DNA of 64,000 bases from Vreelandella hamiltonii (lineage in GTDB: Bacteria > Pseudomonadota > Gammaproteobacteria > Pseudomonadales > Halomonadaceae): assembly GCF_014651775.1 (NCBI RefSeq), contig NZ_BMXN01000002.1, positions 124,001 to 188,000 of the forward strand, read 5' to 3'. Each line of letters begins with the position of its first letter. The first letter of the stretch is position 1. Below, piece by piece: positions 51,286-60,100 of this stretch. The translations under genes and the position numbers were made by a program. The notes beneath the pieces are model-generated. The model made no database searches and was not told where the DNA came from. It worked only from the letters and a program-made list of their open reading frames with translations.

Positions 51286-52119
51286 CTAACGCTCACGGGA
51301 AAGTTTGGGGTTCAGCGCATCGTCCAGCCCTTCACCGACCAAGTTGAGTGCCAGAACGGTCAGCAGAATGGCCACGCCAGGGAAGAAGCTCAGCCACCAT
51401 GCCTGGCGAATCACGGTACGCGCGGCACCGATCATGTAGCCCCAGGACATGACGTTCGGGTCGCCAAGCCCCAGAAACGAGAGCGACGACTCCAGCAGAA
51501 TCGCCGTGGCCACCATGAGCGAGGCCAGCACGATGATGGGCGAGAGCGTATTGGGCAGGATCTGGCGCAGGATGATGGTGGTATTGGACTGGCCGACCAG
51601 CCGAGCGGCCTCGACGTACTCCCGGTGGCGCAGCGACATGAACTCTGCCCGCACCAGGCGGGCCACGGGCGGCCAGCTCACCAGGGCAATGGCCAGCACG
51701 ATGGAGGTCACGCTGGGCTGCATGATGGCCACCAGCACGATGGCCAGGGCAAAGTTGGGGATGGTCTGAAAAAACTCGGTGATGCGCATCAGCACGTCAT
51801 CGATCCAGCCACCGTAATACCCGGCAATGGCCCCCAGCGGCACGCCAATCAGCAGCGCCACGCTGGTGGACACCAAGCCAATCAGCAACGATACCCAGGC
51901 GCCATGCATCAGGCCCGCCGCCACATTGCGGCCCATGGTGTCGGTGCCCAGGGGAAACCCCTCCTGCGAGAACGGCGGCAGGAAGGGGCGCTGCACCATG
52001 CGCCAGGGCGATTCGGGAAACAGCAGCGGGGCAAGAAGGGCCATGGCGATGATCACCAGCAGGATGACCAGCCCCACCAGCGCCCCGCGGTTCTGGGCGA
52101 AACGTGCAAAAAAGCTCAT
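51286..52119 (-). CDS. Peptide-type ABC importer permease, DppC type
   Basis: This 277-residue inner-membrane permease has about six membrane helices. It has the DppC/OppC-type opening (FFARFAQNRGALVGLVIL), the early PLGTDTMGRNV segment, and the coupling EAA-type motif seen as EYVEAARLVGQSNTTIILRQILPN. It overlaps the DppB-type gene by 4 bases and is 9 bases before the ATPase gene. Together with the DppB-type subunit it forms the translocation pathway. Confidence 0.95.
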   Translation of the reverse strand: MSFFARFAQNRGALVGLVILLVIIAMALLAPLLFPESPWRMVQRPFLPPFSQEGFPLGTDTMGRNVAAGLMHGAWVSLLIGLVSTSVALLIGVPLGAIAGYYGGWIDDVLMRITEFFQTIPNFALAIVLVAIMQPSVTSIVLAIALVSWPPVARLVRAEFMSLRHREYVEAARLVGQSNTTIILRQILPNTLSPIIVLASLMVATAILLESSLSFLGLGDPNVMSWGYMIGAARTVIRQAWWLSFFPGVAILLTVLALNLVGEGLDDALNPKLSRER

Positions 52120-53093
52120 GAGGCCCCCTTGATGCGTGGGTCTGCCAGGCGATACACCAGATCGGTGAGAATGTTGAACACGATCACCAGCGCCGCAGAG
52201 AAGAAGAAAATACCCAGCAAGAGGTTGTAGTCACGCTGTTGCAGCGCTTCGAACATCAGCCTGCCGATGCCGGGCCAGGCGAACACGGTTTCGGTGAGGA
52301 TCGCGCCGCCCACCATTTGCCCGGCCTGCAGGCCCGCCAGCGTGATGATGGGAAGCAGAGCGTTGCGCAGCACATGGCGGCGCTGGATGACGCCCGGCTT
52401 GAGCCCCTTGGCCCGGGCCGTTTTGACATAGTCCTGCTGAGCGGCATCCAGCATGGAGGTGCGCGTCATGCGGGTGTAAATCGCCATGAAAAAGAGCGCC
52501 AGGGTCGTGGCAGGCAGCACCAGGTGTTTCGCCACGTCCAGCGCCAGGGCCAGCCCGGTATGGCCAGCGCCCACGGTGTACAACCCATAGGCAGGCAGCC
52601 AGCCCAGGTACACCGAGAACACCACCACGGACATCAGCGCCACCCAGAACAGCGGCGTTGCGTAGAACACCAGTGCCAGCGCCATGATCAGCGAGCCCGA
52701 TGGCTTCTTGGCTCTGGCCGCCGCCATGGAACCGGCAATGATGCCCAGCACCAGCGAGAGCACAAAGGCGGTACCGGTGAGCAGCAGCGTGGCGGGCAAG
52801 CGCGCCATGATCAGGTCGAAGACGGGCGTGCCCAGCCGGTAGGAGTAGCCAAAATCCAGCATGGCAATGCCAGAGACGTAGCGCCATAGCTGCACGTAGA
52901 TAGGCTGGTCGAGGCCGAAGCGCACGCGCAGCTGGTCGAGAAACTCCTGGTCGGCGGCACCGGCTTCCCCGGCCAGAATGGCCGCCGGGTCGCCGGGGGC
53001 CATCTGAATCAGGAAGAAGTTGAAGATCACGATCAAAAAAAGGACGATCACGGCTTTGAACAGCCGCATGACGATCAAGCGGGCATATAACAT
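52116..53093 (-). CDS. Peptide-type ABC importer permease, DppB type
   Basis: From the ATG at 53093 (AGGA 8 bases upstream) the permease has 325 residues; two slightly earlier starts exist. It has the DppB/OppB pattern: a first helix followed by FFLIQMAPGDPAAILAG, then LRVRFGLDQPIYVQ, further helices, and the coupling loop DYVKTARAKGLKPGVIQRRH. The last part (PGIGRLMFEALQQRDYNLL) is typical of the family. It is transcribed after the binding-protein gene with a 61-base gap. Confidence 0.94.
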   Translation of the reverse strand: MLYARLIVMRLFKAVIVLFLIVIFNFFLIQMAPGDPAAILAGEAGAADQEFLDQLRVRFGLDQPIYVQLWRYVSGIAMLDFGYSYRLGTPVFDLIMARLPATLLLTGTAFVLSLVLGIIAGSMAAARAKKPSGSLIMALALVFYATPLFWVALMSVVVFSVYLGWLPAYGLYTVGAGHTGLALALDVAKHLVLPATTLALFFMAIYTRMTRTSMLDAAQQDYVKTARAKGLKPGVIQRRHVLRNALLPIITLAGLQAGQMVGGAILTETVFAWPGIGRLMFEALQQRDYNLLLGIFFFSAALVIVFNILTDLVYRLADPRIKGAS

Positions 53094-53154
53094 GAGCATA
53101 TTCCTGACATAGCTGAAACACCCGGGTCGCCATGGCGGCCCGGGTGGCACCTAC

Positions 53155-54714
53155 CTAGCGGTCCAGCCAGGCATCCTTGAAGCCATCGTTCACGCCGACC
53201 CCTGAGGTCACCAGGTCCTGAACATCACAGCGGTAAAGGGTGGGGAAGCCAAGCTCCATCAGCCAGCCAACCGGAACATCCTCATGCAGAATTTCCTGCA
53301 CTTCACGGTAGAGGGCTTCGCGCTCCTCATCAGGAAACGCCGTGGCGGCGGCATTGAACAGCTCATCTACCCGCTCGTTCTCATAACCCTGAACGTTATT
53401 CCAGGGGGAGCCCTTGGCGATGTTGTCAGACAGATAGGTACGTGAAATGCCCAGCGCAGGGTCGCCGTACTGGAAAAGATAGGTAAAGGCCAGGTCGTAA
53501 TCCCAGTCACCCAGGCGCTGGTTCCAGCCGCCCACGTCGGTGGCCTGGGTGCGGACGTTGATGCCTACTTCACGCAAGTTCTGCTGCACGGCTTCTGCCC
53601 AGCGGGTCCAGGTCTCGCCGTAAGGCAGCGGCAGAATGGTGATCTCTTCGCCGTCGTACTCCATTTCTGCCAGCAGCTCCCGAGCGCGCTCGGGGTTGTG
53701 GTCGTAGGGCTCCAGGCCGTCATACTGGAAGCTGGCATTCGAACCAAAGGCCGACAGCGGTACATTGCCCAGCCCATTCCAGAGCACGTCGCGGGCAAAT
53801 TCGCGGTCCATGGCGTACATCACGGCCTGGCGGAAGCGCTTGTCGGCGGTGGGGCCTTCCCGGTTGTTCATCCACAGCATGGCAAAGGGGCTGAAATACT
53901 CATGGCCCTGTTCGGTCATGCAGACGTTATCCATGGCCGAAAGGCGCGGAATATCGAAGTTTTCCACGGTGCCGCTGGGCAGGACATCGATGGTGCCATT
54001 CTCGAAGGCCACAGCCCGAGAGCCGCCATCGGGAATCACGTGCCAGTTGACCCCATCCAGGTAAGGCAGGCCCTCTTCGTAGTAGTCGTCGTTTCTGACC
54101 AGCTCGATGACCGTGCCACGCTCCCAGTTGGCGAACTTGAACGGCCCCGTGCCAATCGGGTGGTCATTGTGCTCGTTATTGCGGAAGTCGGTGCCTTCGT
54201 ACAAGTGCCTGGGCACCATGGTGAAGGTGCCCGCCTCGAACGAGATCAGGAAGGGGCCGAAGGGCTCGGTCAGGGTAAACACCACCGTGTGGTCGTCGCT
54301 GGCCTCGATGCTTTCCACATGCTGTAACACGGCCCGTGCGCTGGGGTTCAACTCACGGTGGAAAACATCGGCAGAAAACACCACGTCGTCGGCGGTGAAG
54401 GGCTCTCCATCGTGCCAGGTGACGTTATCGCGCAAATGGAACGTATAGACCCGGCCATCGTCGCTGACCTCCCAGGACTCGGCCAACTGGGGCGTGGGCT
54501 CCAGGTCGGTGGTGTAGCGCAGCAGGCCTTCATAGATATTGCCCGCCACGGTACGCGTGGGGGCGTTCTGAATCATGCCCAGTACCAGCCCCGGCGGCTC
54601 GGGTTGAATGATGGTGTTGACCGTTCCACCGGATTGCGGGTCTGCGGCCAGCACGGATGTGGAACCCAGCGCAAGCGTGACGGCAGAGAGTGCCAAAGCC
54701 AAAGGTGTTTTCAT
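53155..54714 (-). CDS. Peptide-type ABC importer substrate-binding protein
   Basis: This 519-residue family 5 solute-binding protein has a signal peptide (MKTPLALALSAVTLALG, cleavage after VLAA). The mature part begins with the conserved GGTVNTIIQPEPPGLVLGM and carries YTFHLRDNVTWHDGEPFTADDVVFS, the SBP_bac_5 signature, and PIGTGPFKFANW. It captures the ligand in the periplasm and delivers it to the DppB/C-type permeases. It is the first gene of the leftward importer operon and is divergent from GntR, whose candidate operators lie in the shared upstream region. A dipeptide ligand cannot be assumed. Confidence 0.95.
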   Translation of the reverse strand: MKTPLALALSAVTLALGSTSVLAADPQSGGTVNTIIQPEPPGLVLGMIQNAPTRTVAGNIYEGLLRYTTDLEPTPQLAESWEVSDDGRVYTFHLRDNVTWHDGEPFTADDVVFSADVFHRELNPSARAVLQHVESIEASDDHTVVFTLTEPFGPFLISFEAGTFTMVPRHLYEGTDFRNNEHNDHPIGTGPFKFANWERGTVIELVRNDDYYEEGLPYLDGVNWHVIPDGGSRAVAFENGTIDVLPSGTVENFDIPRLSAMDNVCMTEQGHEYFSPFAMLWMNNREGPTADKRFRQAVMYAMDREFARDVLWNGLGNVPLSAFGSNASFQYDGLEPYDHNPERARELLAEMEYDGEEITILPLPYGETWTRWAEAVQQNLREVGINVRTQATDVGGWNQRLGDWDYDLAFTYLFQYGDPALGISRTYLSDNIAKGSPWNNVQGYENERVDELFNAAATAFPDEEREALYREVQEILHEDVPVGWLMELGFPTLYRCDVQDLVTSGVGVNDGFKDAWLDR

Positions 54715-54845
54715 GTTTCCTGCTCCTCGGTTTATTGGTACGTAAAAGCTTTACGTCGTCGTTAGTCGAGCGAGGCGTGACGTGTCTGGGCCTGATTGTG
54801 GTGTTTTTTGGCGGCCCTTTTTGACCATAGCAGCGGCTGGTAAAA

Positions 54846-54874
54846 CTGTCGACAGTCGTCAATCGTCCGTCGAC
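54846..54874. promoter_or_regulatory. Two GTCGAC boxes 21 bp apart, candidate GntR operators
   Basis: A perfect 10-bp palindrome CTGTCGACAG (54846-54855) and a second GTCGAC core (54869-54874) lie between the importer and GntR genes, 21 bases core to core. Both fit the GT-N2-AC pattern of FadR-type GntR operators. Confidence 0.55.
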
Positions 54875-54930
54875 AAGTGCGGTTTTTTTGTCATACTCAA
54901 GCCATGTCATGGCGACCAAGAGTAAACTTT

Positions 54931-55659
54931 ATGGCCCCTTTGCCAACGGCGCCGCAGGCGGTTATCCAGCAGCACAATCTGGTCGAGCAGGTGGCGGACT
55001 ACCTGACCCAAGCAATTATTCAGCAACACTTTTTACCCGGCGAACGGCTTTCTGAAGTGCAGCTTTCTCGTGCGCTGGGGGTGAGCCGTGCGCCGGTCCG
55101 TGAAGCAGCGCGCTTGCTGGAGAGCCGCGGTTTGCTGATTTCGAAGCCGCGCAAGGGCTTCTTCGTACGTGCGTTGAATACCGTTGAACTGGAGGATGTC
55201 TTCGACCTGCGGCTGTGCATGGAGCGGCACGCCATTCAGCGCCTGTGCGAGCGTTACACGCCCGAGGCCGAACAGGCCTTGAAGCAGCAGGTAGCCGTGC
55301 TGTGCGAGGCTGCCGCCGGAAACGACGGCACGCGCCGCATCGAAGAAGACCTGACGTTCCACCGCCTGATGCTGCACTACGCAGGCAACGAGCGTCTGCT
55401 GCGGGCCTTCGATGACCTGGCCCATGAATTACGCCTCTGCATCGCGCTGATCACCAAAACCCATGAAGCCCCCGAGACCATCGCCACCAGCCATTTCAAG
55501 TTGCTCGACGCCCTGGCCACGGGCCGCCCGGAAGCCTGCCGCGAGGCCATCGATTTTCATATCGGAGTGGCCAGAGACTTCGTGGTGAAGGGGGTGGGCG
55601 AGAGTGAGAGCGAAAGCGAGAATGGAGACCCGGCCAATGAAGACCTTCTTTCACGCTGA
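54931..55659 (+). CDS. GntR-family regulator, FCD (FadR-type) subfamily
   Basis: The start at 54931 (AAGAG 9 bases upstream) gives 242 residues. The N-terminal winged helix contains QVADYLTQAIIQQHFLPGERLSEVQLSRALGVSRAPVREAARLLESRGLL in part, with the invariant LGVSRAPVREA. The all-helical FCD effector domain has the metal- or acid-binding DLRLCMERHA, EDLTFHRLMLHYAGN and SHFKLLDAL elements. It is divergent from the importer operon and overlaps the third deacetylase gene by 23 bases, so it probably autoregulates and controls both directions through the GTCGAC boxes. Effectors of this subfamily are usually small carboxylates. Confidence 0.9.
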   Translation: MAPLPTAPQAVIQQHNLVEQVADYLTQAIIQQHFLPGERLSEVQLSRALGVSRAPVREAARLLESRGLLISKPRKGFFVRALNTVELEDVFDLRLCMERHAIQRLCERYTPEAEQALKQQVAVLCEAAAGNDGTRRIEEDLTFHRLMLHYAGNERLLRAFDDLAHELRLCIALITKTHEAPETIATSHFKLLDALATGRPEACREAIDFHIGVARDFVVKGVGESESESENGDPANEDLLSR

Positions 55660-56677
55660 ACAGCGCCGGCACCATCCGCGCACCTACTTCTCGCGGGGCA
55701 AGATGCGCGCCCCGCAGGAAGTACCCGAACGCGCCACGGCGCTGCTGTCGGCCGTGCACCGGCTGGGGTTTGATGTGCAGGCTCCCATCGACCACGGCGT
55801 CGCGCCGTTGAGGGCCGTGCACTCGCTGGCCTACCTGCGTTTTCTGGAAAGTGCTTATCGGCGCTGGCATGCGCTGGACGAAGACTGGGGGGACGAAGTG
55901 ATCTCCAACATCTTCGTGCGCTCGCCCAACGCCCTGCGCGGTATCCTGGCCGAAGCGGCACGTTACCTGGCCGATGGCAGCGCGCCAGTGGGCCAGCACA
56001 CCTGGCACTCGGCGTACTGGTCGGCGCAAAGTGCCGTGTCCGGGGCGGAGGCGTTATTGGCTGGGGAGCGCTTCGCGTATGCTCTGTCACGCCCGCCAGG
56101 CCACCATGCGGGCATCGACTCCGCCGGTGGTTTCTGCTTTCTCAACAATGCCGCCATTGCTGCCCAGCATCTCACCGCGCGGTTTCCGCGCATCGTCGTG
56201 CTCGACCCGGATATGCACCACGGTCAGGGCATACAGGAGATCTTCTACCAGCGCGACGATGTGCTCTATATCTCCATCCATGGCGATACCACCAACTTCT
56301 ACCCGGCGGTTTCCGGCTTCGAAGAGGAGCGCGGGGAAGGGGCCGGGCTGGGCTACAACCTCAACCTGCCCATGCCCCACGGCTCGGCAGAAGCGGTGTT
56401 TTTCGACCGCCTGGCCCAAGCCTGCCAGGCCATTCGCCTGTTCGAGCCCGATGCGCTGGTGCTGGCGCTGGGGTTCGATATTCATGAGCGCGACCCTCAG
56501 GCCAAAGTAGCGGTATCGACACCCGGTTTTGGCGAGTTGGGACGCACCATCGCAAGCCTCGATGTGCCCACCCTGGTGGTACAGGAAGGCGGCTACTACC
56601 TGGAAGGGCTGGAAGCCAACGCGGTGAGCTTTTTTGAAGGATTGCTGGGAGCGAAAGAAAGAAGGGAGAACGATTAA
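55637..56677 (+). CDS. Histone deacetylase-fold amidohydrolase, copy 3 (acetylpolyamine amidohydrolase-like)
   Basis: From the ATG at 55637 (GGAG 9 bases upstream) the protein has 346 residues. The active site is complete: His156-His157 in RPPGHHAGIDSAGGFCF, zinc ligands Asp192 and His194 in LDPDMHHGQGIQ, and the third Asp in LGFDIHERDP. Its N-terminus (KTFFHAEQRRHHPRTYFSRGK) resembles copy 1 more than copy 2, so copies 1 and 3 look like diverged paralogues. It is expressed with the GntR gene, away from the other two deacetylases but within the same cluster. Its 3' end overlaps the antitoxin gene by 4 bases in convergent orientation. Confidence 0.88.
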   Translation: MKTFFHAEQRRHHPRTYFSRGKMRAPQEVPERATALLSAVHRLGFDVQAPIDHGVAPLRAVHSLAYLRFLESAYRRWHALDEDWGDEVISNIFVRSPNALRGILAEAARYLADGSAPVGQHTWHSAYWSAQSAVSGAEALLAGERFAYALSRPPGHHAGIDSAGGFCFLNNAAIAAQHLTARFPRIVVLDPDMHHGQGIQEIFYQRDDVLYISIHGDTTNFYPAVSGFEEERGEGAGLGYNLNLPMPHGSAEAVFFDRLAQACQAIRLFEPDALVLALGFDIHERDPQAKVAVSTPGFGELGRTIASLDVPTLVVQEGGYYLEGLEANAVSFFEGLLGAKERREND

Positions 56678-56979
56678 GCCAGTATTTCCAACCCCTTTTC
56701 GGCCACCAGGTTTAGCAGCTTGAGCGAAGGACCATTGGGTTTTTTCTGGCCTTGTTCCCACTTCTGGATGGTAGACACGCTAGTGTTCAGGTATGCGGCG
56801 AACACGCCTTGGCTGGCGTGATTCCTGGTGCGGATCTGCTTGATCTGTATGGCTGTATACTCTTTGACAGGCGGCAGACAGAGCGCATCGAACTCACGCA
56901 GCGTGGTGTCTTTCATCACACCCGCCGTGTGCAGGTCTTGAGCCGTTTCATGCACCATATCCAGAATTGATTTATCCAT
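56674..56979 (-). CDS. HigA/NadS-type antitoxin, XRE helix-turn-helix
   Basis: This 101-residue protein has a C-terminal XRE helix-turn-helix, seen as IRTRNHASQGVFAAYLNTS followed by VSTIQKWEQGQKKPNGPSL. The N-terminal 40 residues are the toxin-contacting part in this antitoxin family. In intact HigB/HigA-type modules the toxin gene lies upstream and overlaps the antitoxin start; here the overlapping frame is only a 27-codon remnant. The antitoxin may now act only as an autoregulator or be a relic. The gene is intact with a normal start. Confidence 0.85.
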   Translation of the reverse strand: MDKSILDMVHETAQDLHTAGVMKDTTLREFDALCLPPVKEYTAIQIKQIRTRNHASQGVFAAYLNTSVSTIQKWEQGQKKPNGPSLKLLNLVAEKGLEILA

Positions 56980-57055
56980 CGTTTTTAACCTCGATCAATG
57001 CGCCATACCTGATGGCTTCGGTCAATGCCGTGTCATTATAATTCTTATCATCCAT
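56972..57055 (-). pseudogene. C-terminal remnant of a HigB/RelE-type toxin gene
   Basis: A 27-codon frame upstream of the antitoxin ends in an overlap (ATGGATAA, toxin stop inside the antitoxin start). Its product ends TALTEAIRYGALIEVKNDG, similar to the C-terminal tail (leucine, Ala-Ile, Gly-x-Leu-Ile-Glu-Val) of RelE/HigB toxins. An in-frame TAG lies 24 bases before the ATG, and nothing upstream encodes the catalytic core, so the toxin has been deleted. The break lies just before the condensin-like operon. Confidence 0.6.
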
Positions 57056-57164
57056 GTGTGGCACTCGGTGCTATATATGACTTGCCCTTTTTGAACCGCG
57101 TAGCTGCTTTGGTCTGTGTCTGGCAAGATAGCGTTTTCGGACGTTAAACGATCAAGGACACGGC

Positions 57165-60100
57165 ATGGCGCATCTGCTACGCATCGTGATGATTCACGGC
57201 CACCTGAACGGCGTGGTCGAACTCAGTGTGGACGGCCACACCAATATTTGCGGCACCAACGCGTCGGGTAAAACCACGCTCCAGCGGCTGGTGCCGGTGT
57301 TTTACGGCGAGCTGCCCAACAAGGTGGTGCCGAAAACCCGCATGAAATTCGATGCGTTCTATTTGCCCCATCGCAACAGCTACCTGGTATACGAATACCG
57401 CCGCGAAGCGGGCAACGTGTGCCAGGCGGTGCTGACCCGCAAGCAGGAAGGCGGCGTGGAGTATCGCTTCGTCGGCGCGCCTTACCGCCCGGAAGACTAT
57501 CTGGTCGAGACCGAGCAGGGCCCGCTGGCGCTGGACTACACCCAGTGGGCCAGCGGGCTGCGCCGCAGCGGCACGCCGGTGTCGCCTAAACTGGGGGCCA
57601 CCTCCGAGTTCCGCTCGGTGATCCAGAACGACTTTACCCAGCTCCACGGCAACAGCCGCGATGGCCTGAAGCTGCGCCAGATCGCTGCCCAGTTCAGCCT
57701 GGTCAATCCCGAGCGGCGCATTCGCCATATCGAAAAGCTGGTCTCGGCGGTGCACGCCAAAGAGGGCAAGATGGACACCCTCAAGACCATGCTGGCGGCG
57801 ATTTTCGAAGAGGACGGTGTCGAGCTGCCGGTTACCCGCATTCGCAGTGCCAAGGCCCGCGAGTGGATTCACCAGATGCGCCAATCCATGCGCCTGGAGC
57901 CACTGCAGGCCGCGTTGGCCAAGCTCTCTGGCATCGACCGGGAACTGGCCGAGCTTGATACCACCCTGTGGCAACTCAAACCCCAGCTGGCCGCCGACCG
58001 CGAACAGGCCCAGCGGCAGGTCGCTGACCTGGAAGGTGAACTCAACCGCCACCAGCGGGAGTTTCAGGCCGAAGAGCAGGCCTACGGCGAACGGCGGGAT
58101 GCGCTCAACGACCAGCACAGCGAAGTGGCAAGCCAGCTGCAGCACGCCCAGCACCGCCTCAACGACCTGCAAACCCGCTTCGAGCAGTACGCCGATGCCG
58201 ACATGCCCGGCCTGGAGCGGGACATCAACGCGCTGCCCCAGTGGCGCGAACAGCGCGACCAGCTGCAGCAACACCTGCAAGTGATGCAGGACGCAGTCAA
58301 GGAAAGCCAGGCGCGCCTGGATGGCCGACTGCGCGAACTCTCCGAAAACCTCGCCCGCCAGACTCAAGAGAACCAGGAACTGATCGACGCGCTGGTGGAG
58401 GAGAAAGCCGAGCGCCGCGAGCAGCAGTGGCAAACCGAACAGCAGCATAACGAGCGCTACCAGCAGGCCCGCCAGCGGCTGGAGAGCGAGTATCAGGCCC
58501 AGCTGGAGCTAGGCGTCGAGCAGCTGGCCGAGCTGAAGGCTCAGCTGGCCATGCCCAGCCAAACCCGCGAAGAAGCCCAGGAGGCCGAGCTGGCCCAAGC
58601 GCGGCTGGACGACGCCCAGCAGGCCCGCAGTGCGGCCGGGGCCACCCTGGAAGCGCTTCGCCGCGAGCTGGAAGCCCACAAGCGCGAGCGCGACACCGCC
58701 GAACAGCATCTCGTGCAGTGCCGTCAGCAGCGGGAGCGCGCCGAGCAGCACTGCTACACGCTTTATCAGCAGCAGACCCCCGAACAGGGCAGCCTGCGCC
58801 ACTTCCTGCGCTACCACCGCCCCGGCTGGGAACAGCAGCTCGGCAAGGTGATCGCCCCGGAACTGCTGGAGCGCCGCGACCTCGCCCCCCAACTGGCCGA
58901 CCACGCCAGCGACGACCTGTTCGGGCTGGCGCTGGACCTTTCCGCCATCGCGCTGCCCGACTACGCCCAGGACGAAGCCAGCCTGCTGGCCGCCATCGAG
59001 GAAGCCGAGAGCACCAAGGCCCGAGCCCACACCGCCTGCACCGCCGCTGAAAAGGCCCTCAAGCAGCACAACGAGCGGGTACAGCAGGCCGATGACGCCC
59101 AGGACACCGCCCGCCTGGCCCACCAGCGCGCCGAGCAGGAGGTGGAGTACGCCCTGGAAGCGCGCCGCCAACAGCAGGCCCGCCACGCGGAGAGCCAGAA
59201 AGCCCGCCGTGCCCACATCGAAGCCGCCCTGGCCCGCCAGGAGCAGGCCCAAACCGAGCTGCGCGACGAGAAGCGCGACGCCCTGGCCGAGCTGGCTGAA
59301 ACCCATCAAGGCCAACTGCTGGAACTCAAGGCCGATGCCCAAAGTCAGCTCGATAGCCTCGATGCCCAGCTACGCACCTACAAACAGCAGCTCAGCGATG
59401 CCAACGCCGAACACCAGCGCCAGCGCGCCGAGCTGGAAGAGGCCTTCAGCCAGGAGCTGGTCGAACAGGGCGTCGACCCCGCCCAGCTCAAGGCCACGCG
59501 AACCCGCCTGGAAGCGCAGAACGAGCGCATTCGCAAAACCGCCGCCCGCCAGGAGGAGCTGGCAGAGTACCAGCGCTTCATGCGCATCGAGTGGGGCCAG
59601 CACAAACCCCAACTGGTGGCGGAAGAGGCCGAGCTGGCCCAGCGCGACCAACAGCTCAAGCGCGACAAAGCGCATCTGAAAAACGCCTTCCACGCCGCCA
59701 GAGAGGCCCACCAGCAGGCGGTGAACGGCCTGAAGGCCCAGCGCGACAGCGCCCGTGGCACCCTGGAAGCCCTGACACCGCTGCTCAACCAGCTGGAAAG
59801 CCTGGAGCTGGTGGCCGAAGGCGCGCCGCTGGAAGCCAGCCTGGGCGATGTGGACGAGCGCATCGAGCGCACCCGCCAGGCCCTGGCCAGCCGCCACCAG
59901 CAGCTGGAGCAACTGCGCCGAGGCTGTCTGGACGTCGAAAGCCAACTGATCAAGGACGCCAGCAGCGGCTTTGCCGATGCCCTGCAAAGCGAGCGCGACA
60001 AGCTGCCCAGCGACAGCCCCCGGCTACTGCTGCCGCTGCTGCGCGGCATGCTCAAGCTGCTGGAAGACCAACAGCAGCAGCTGATTCAGGAAGGCCGCAA

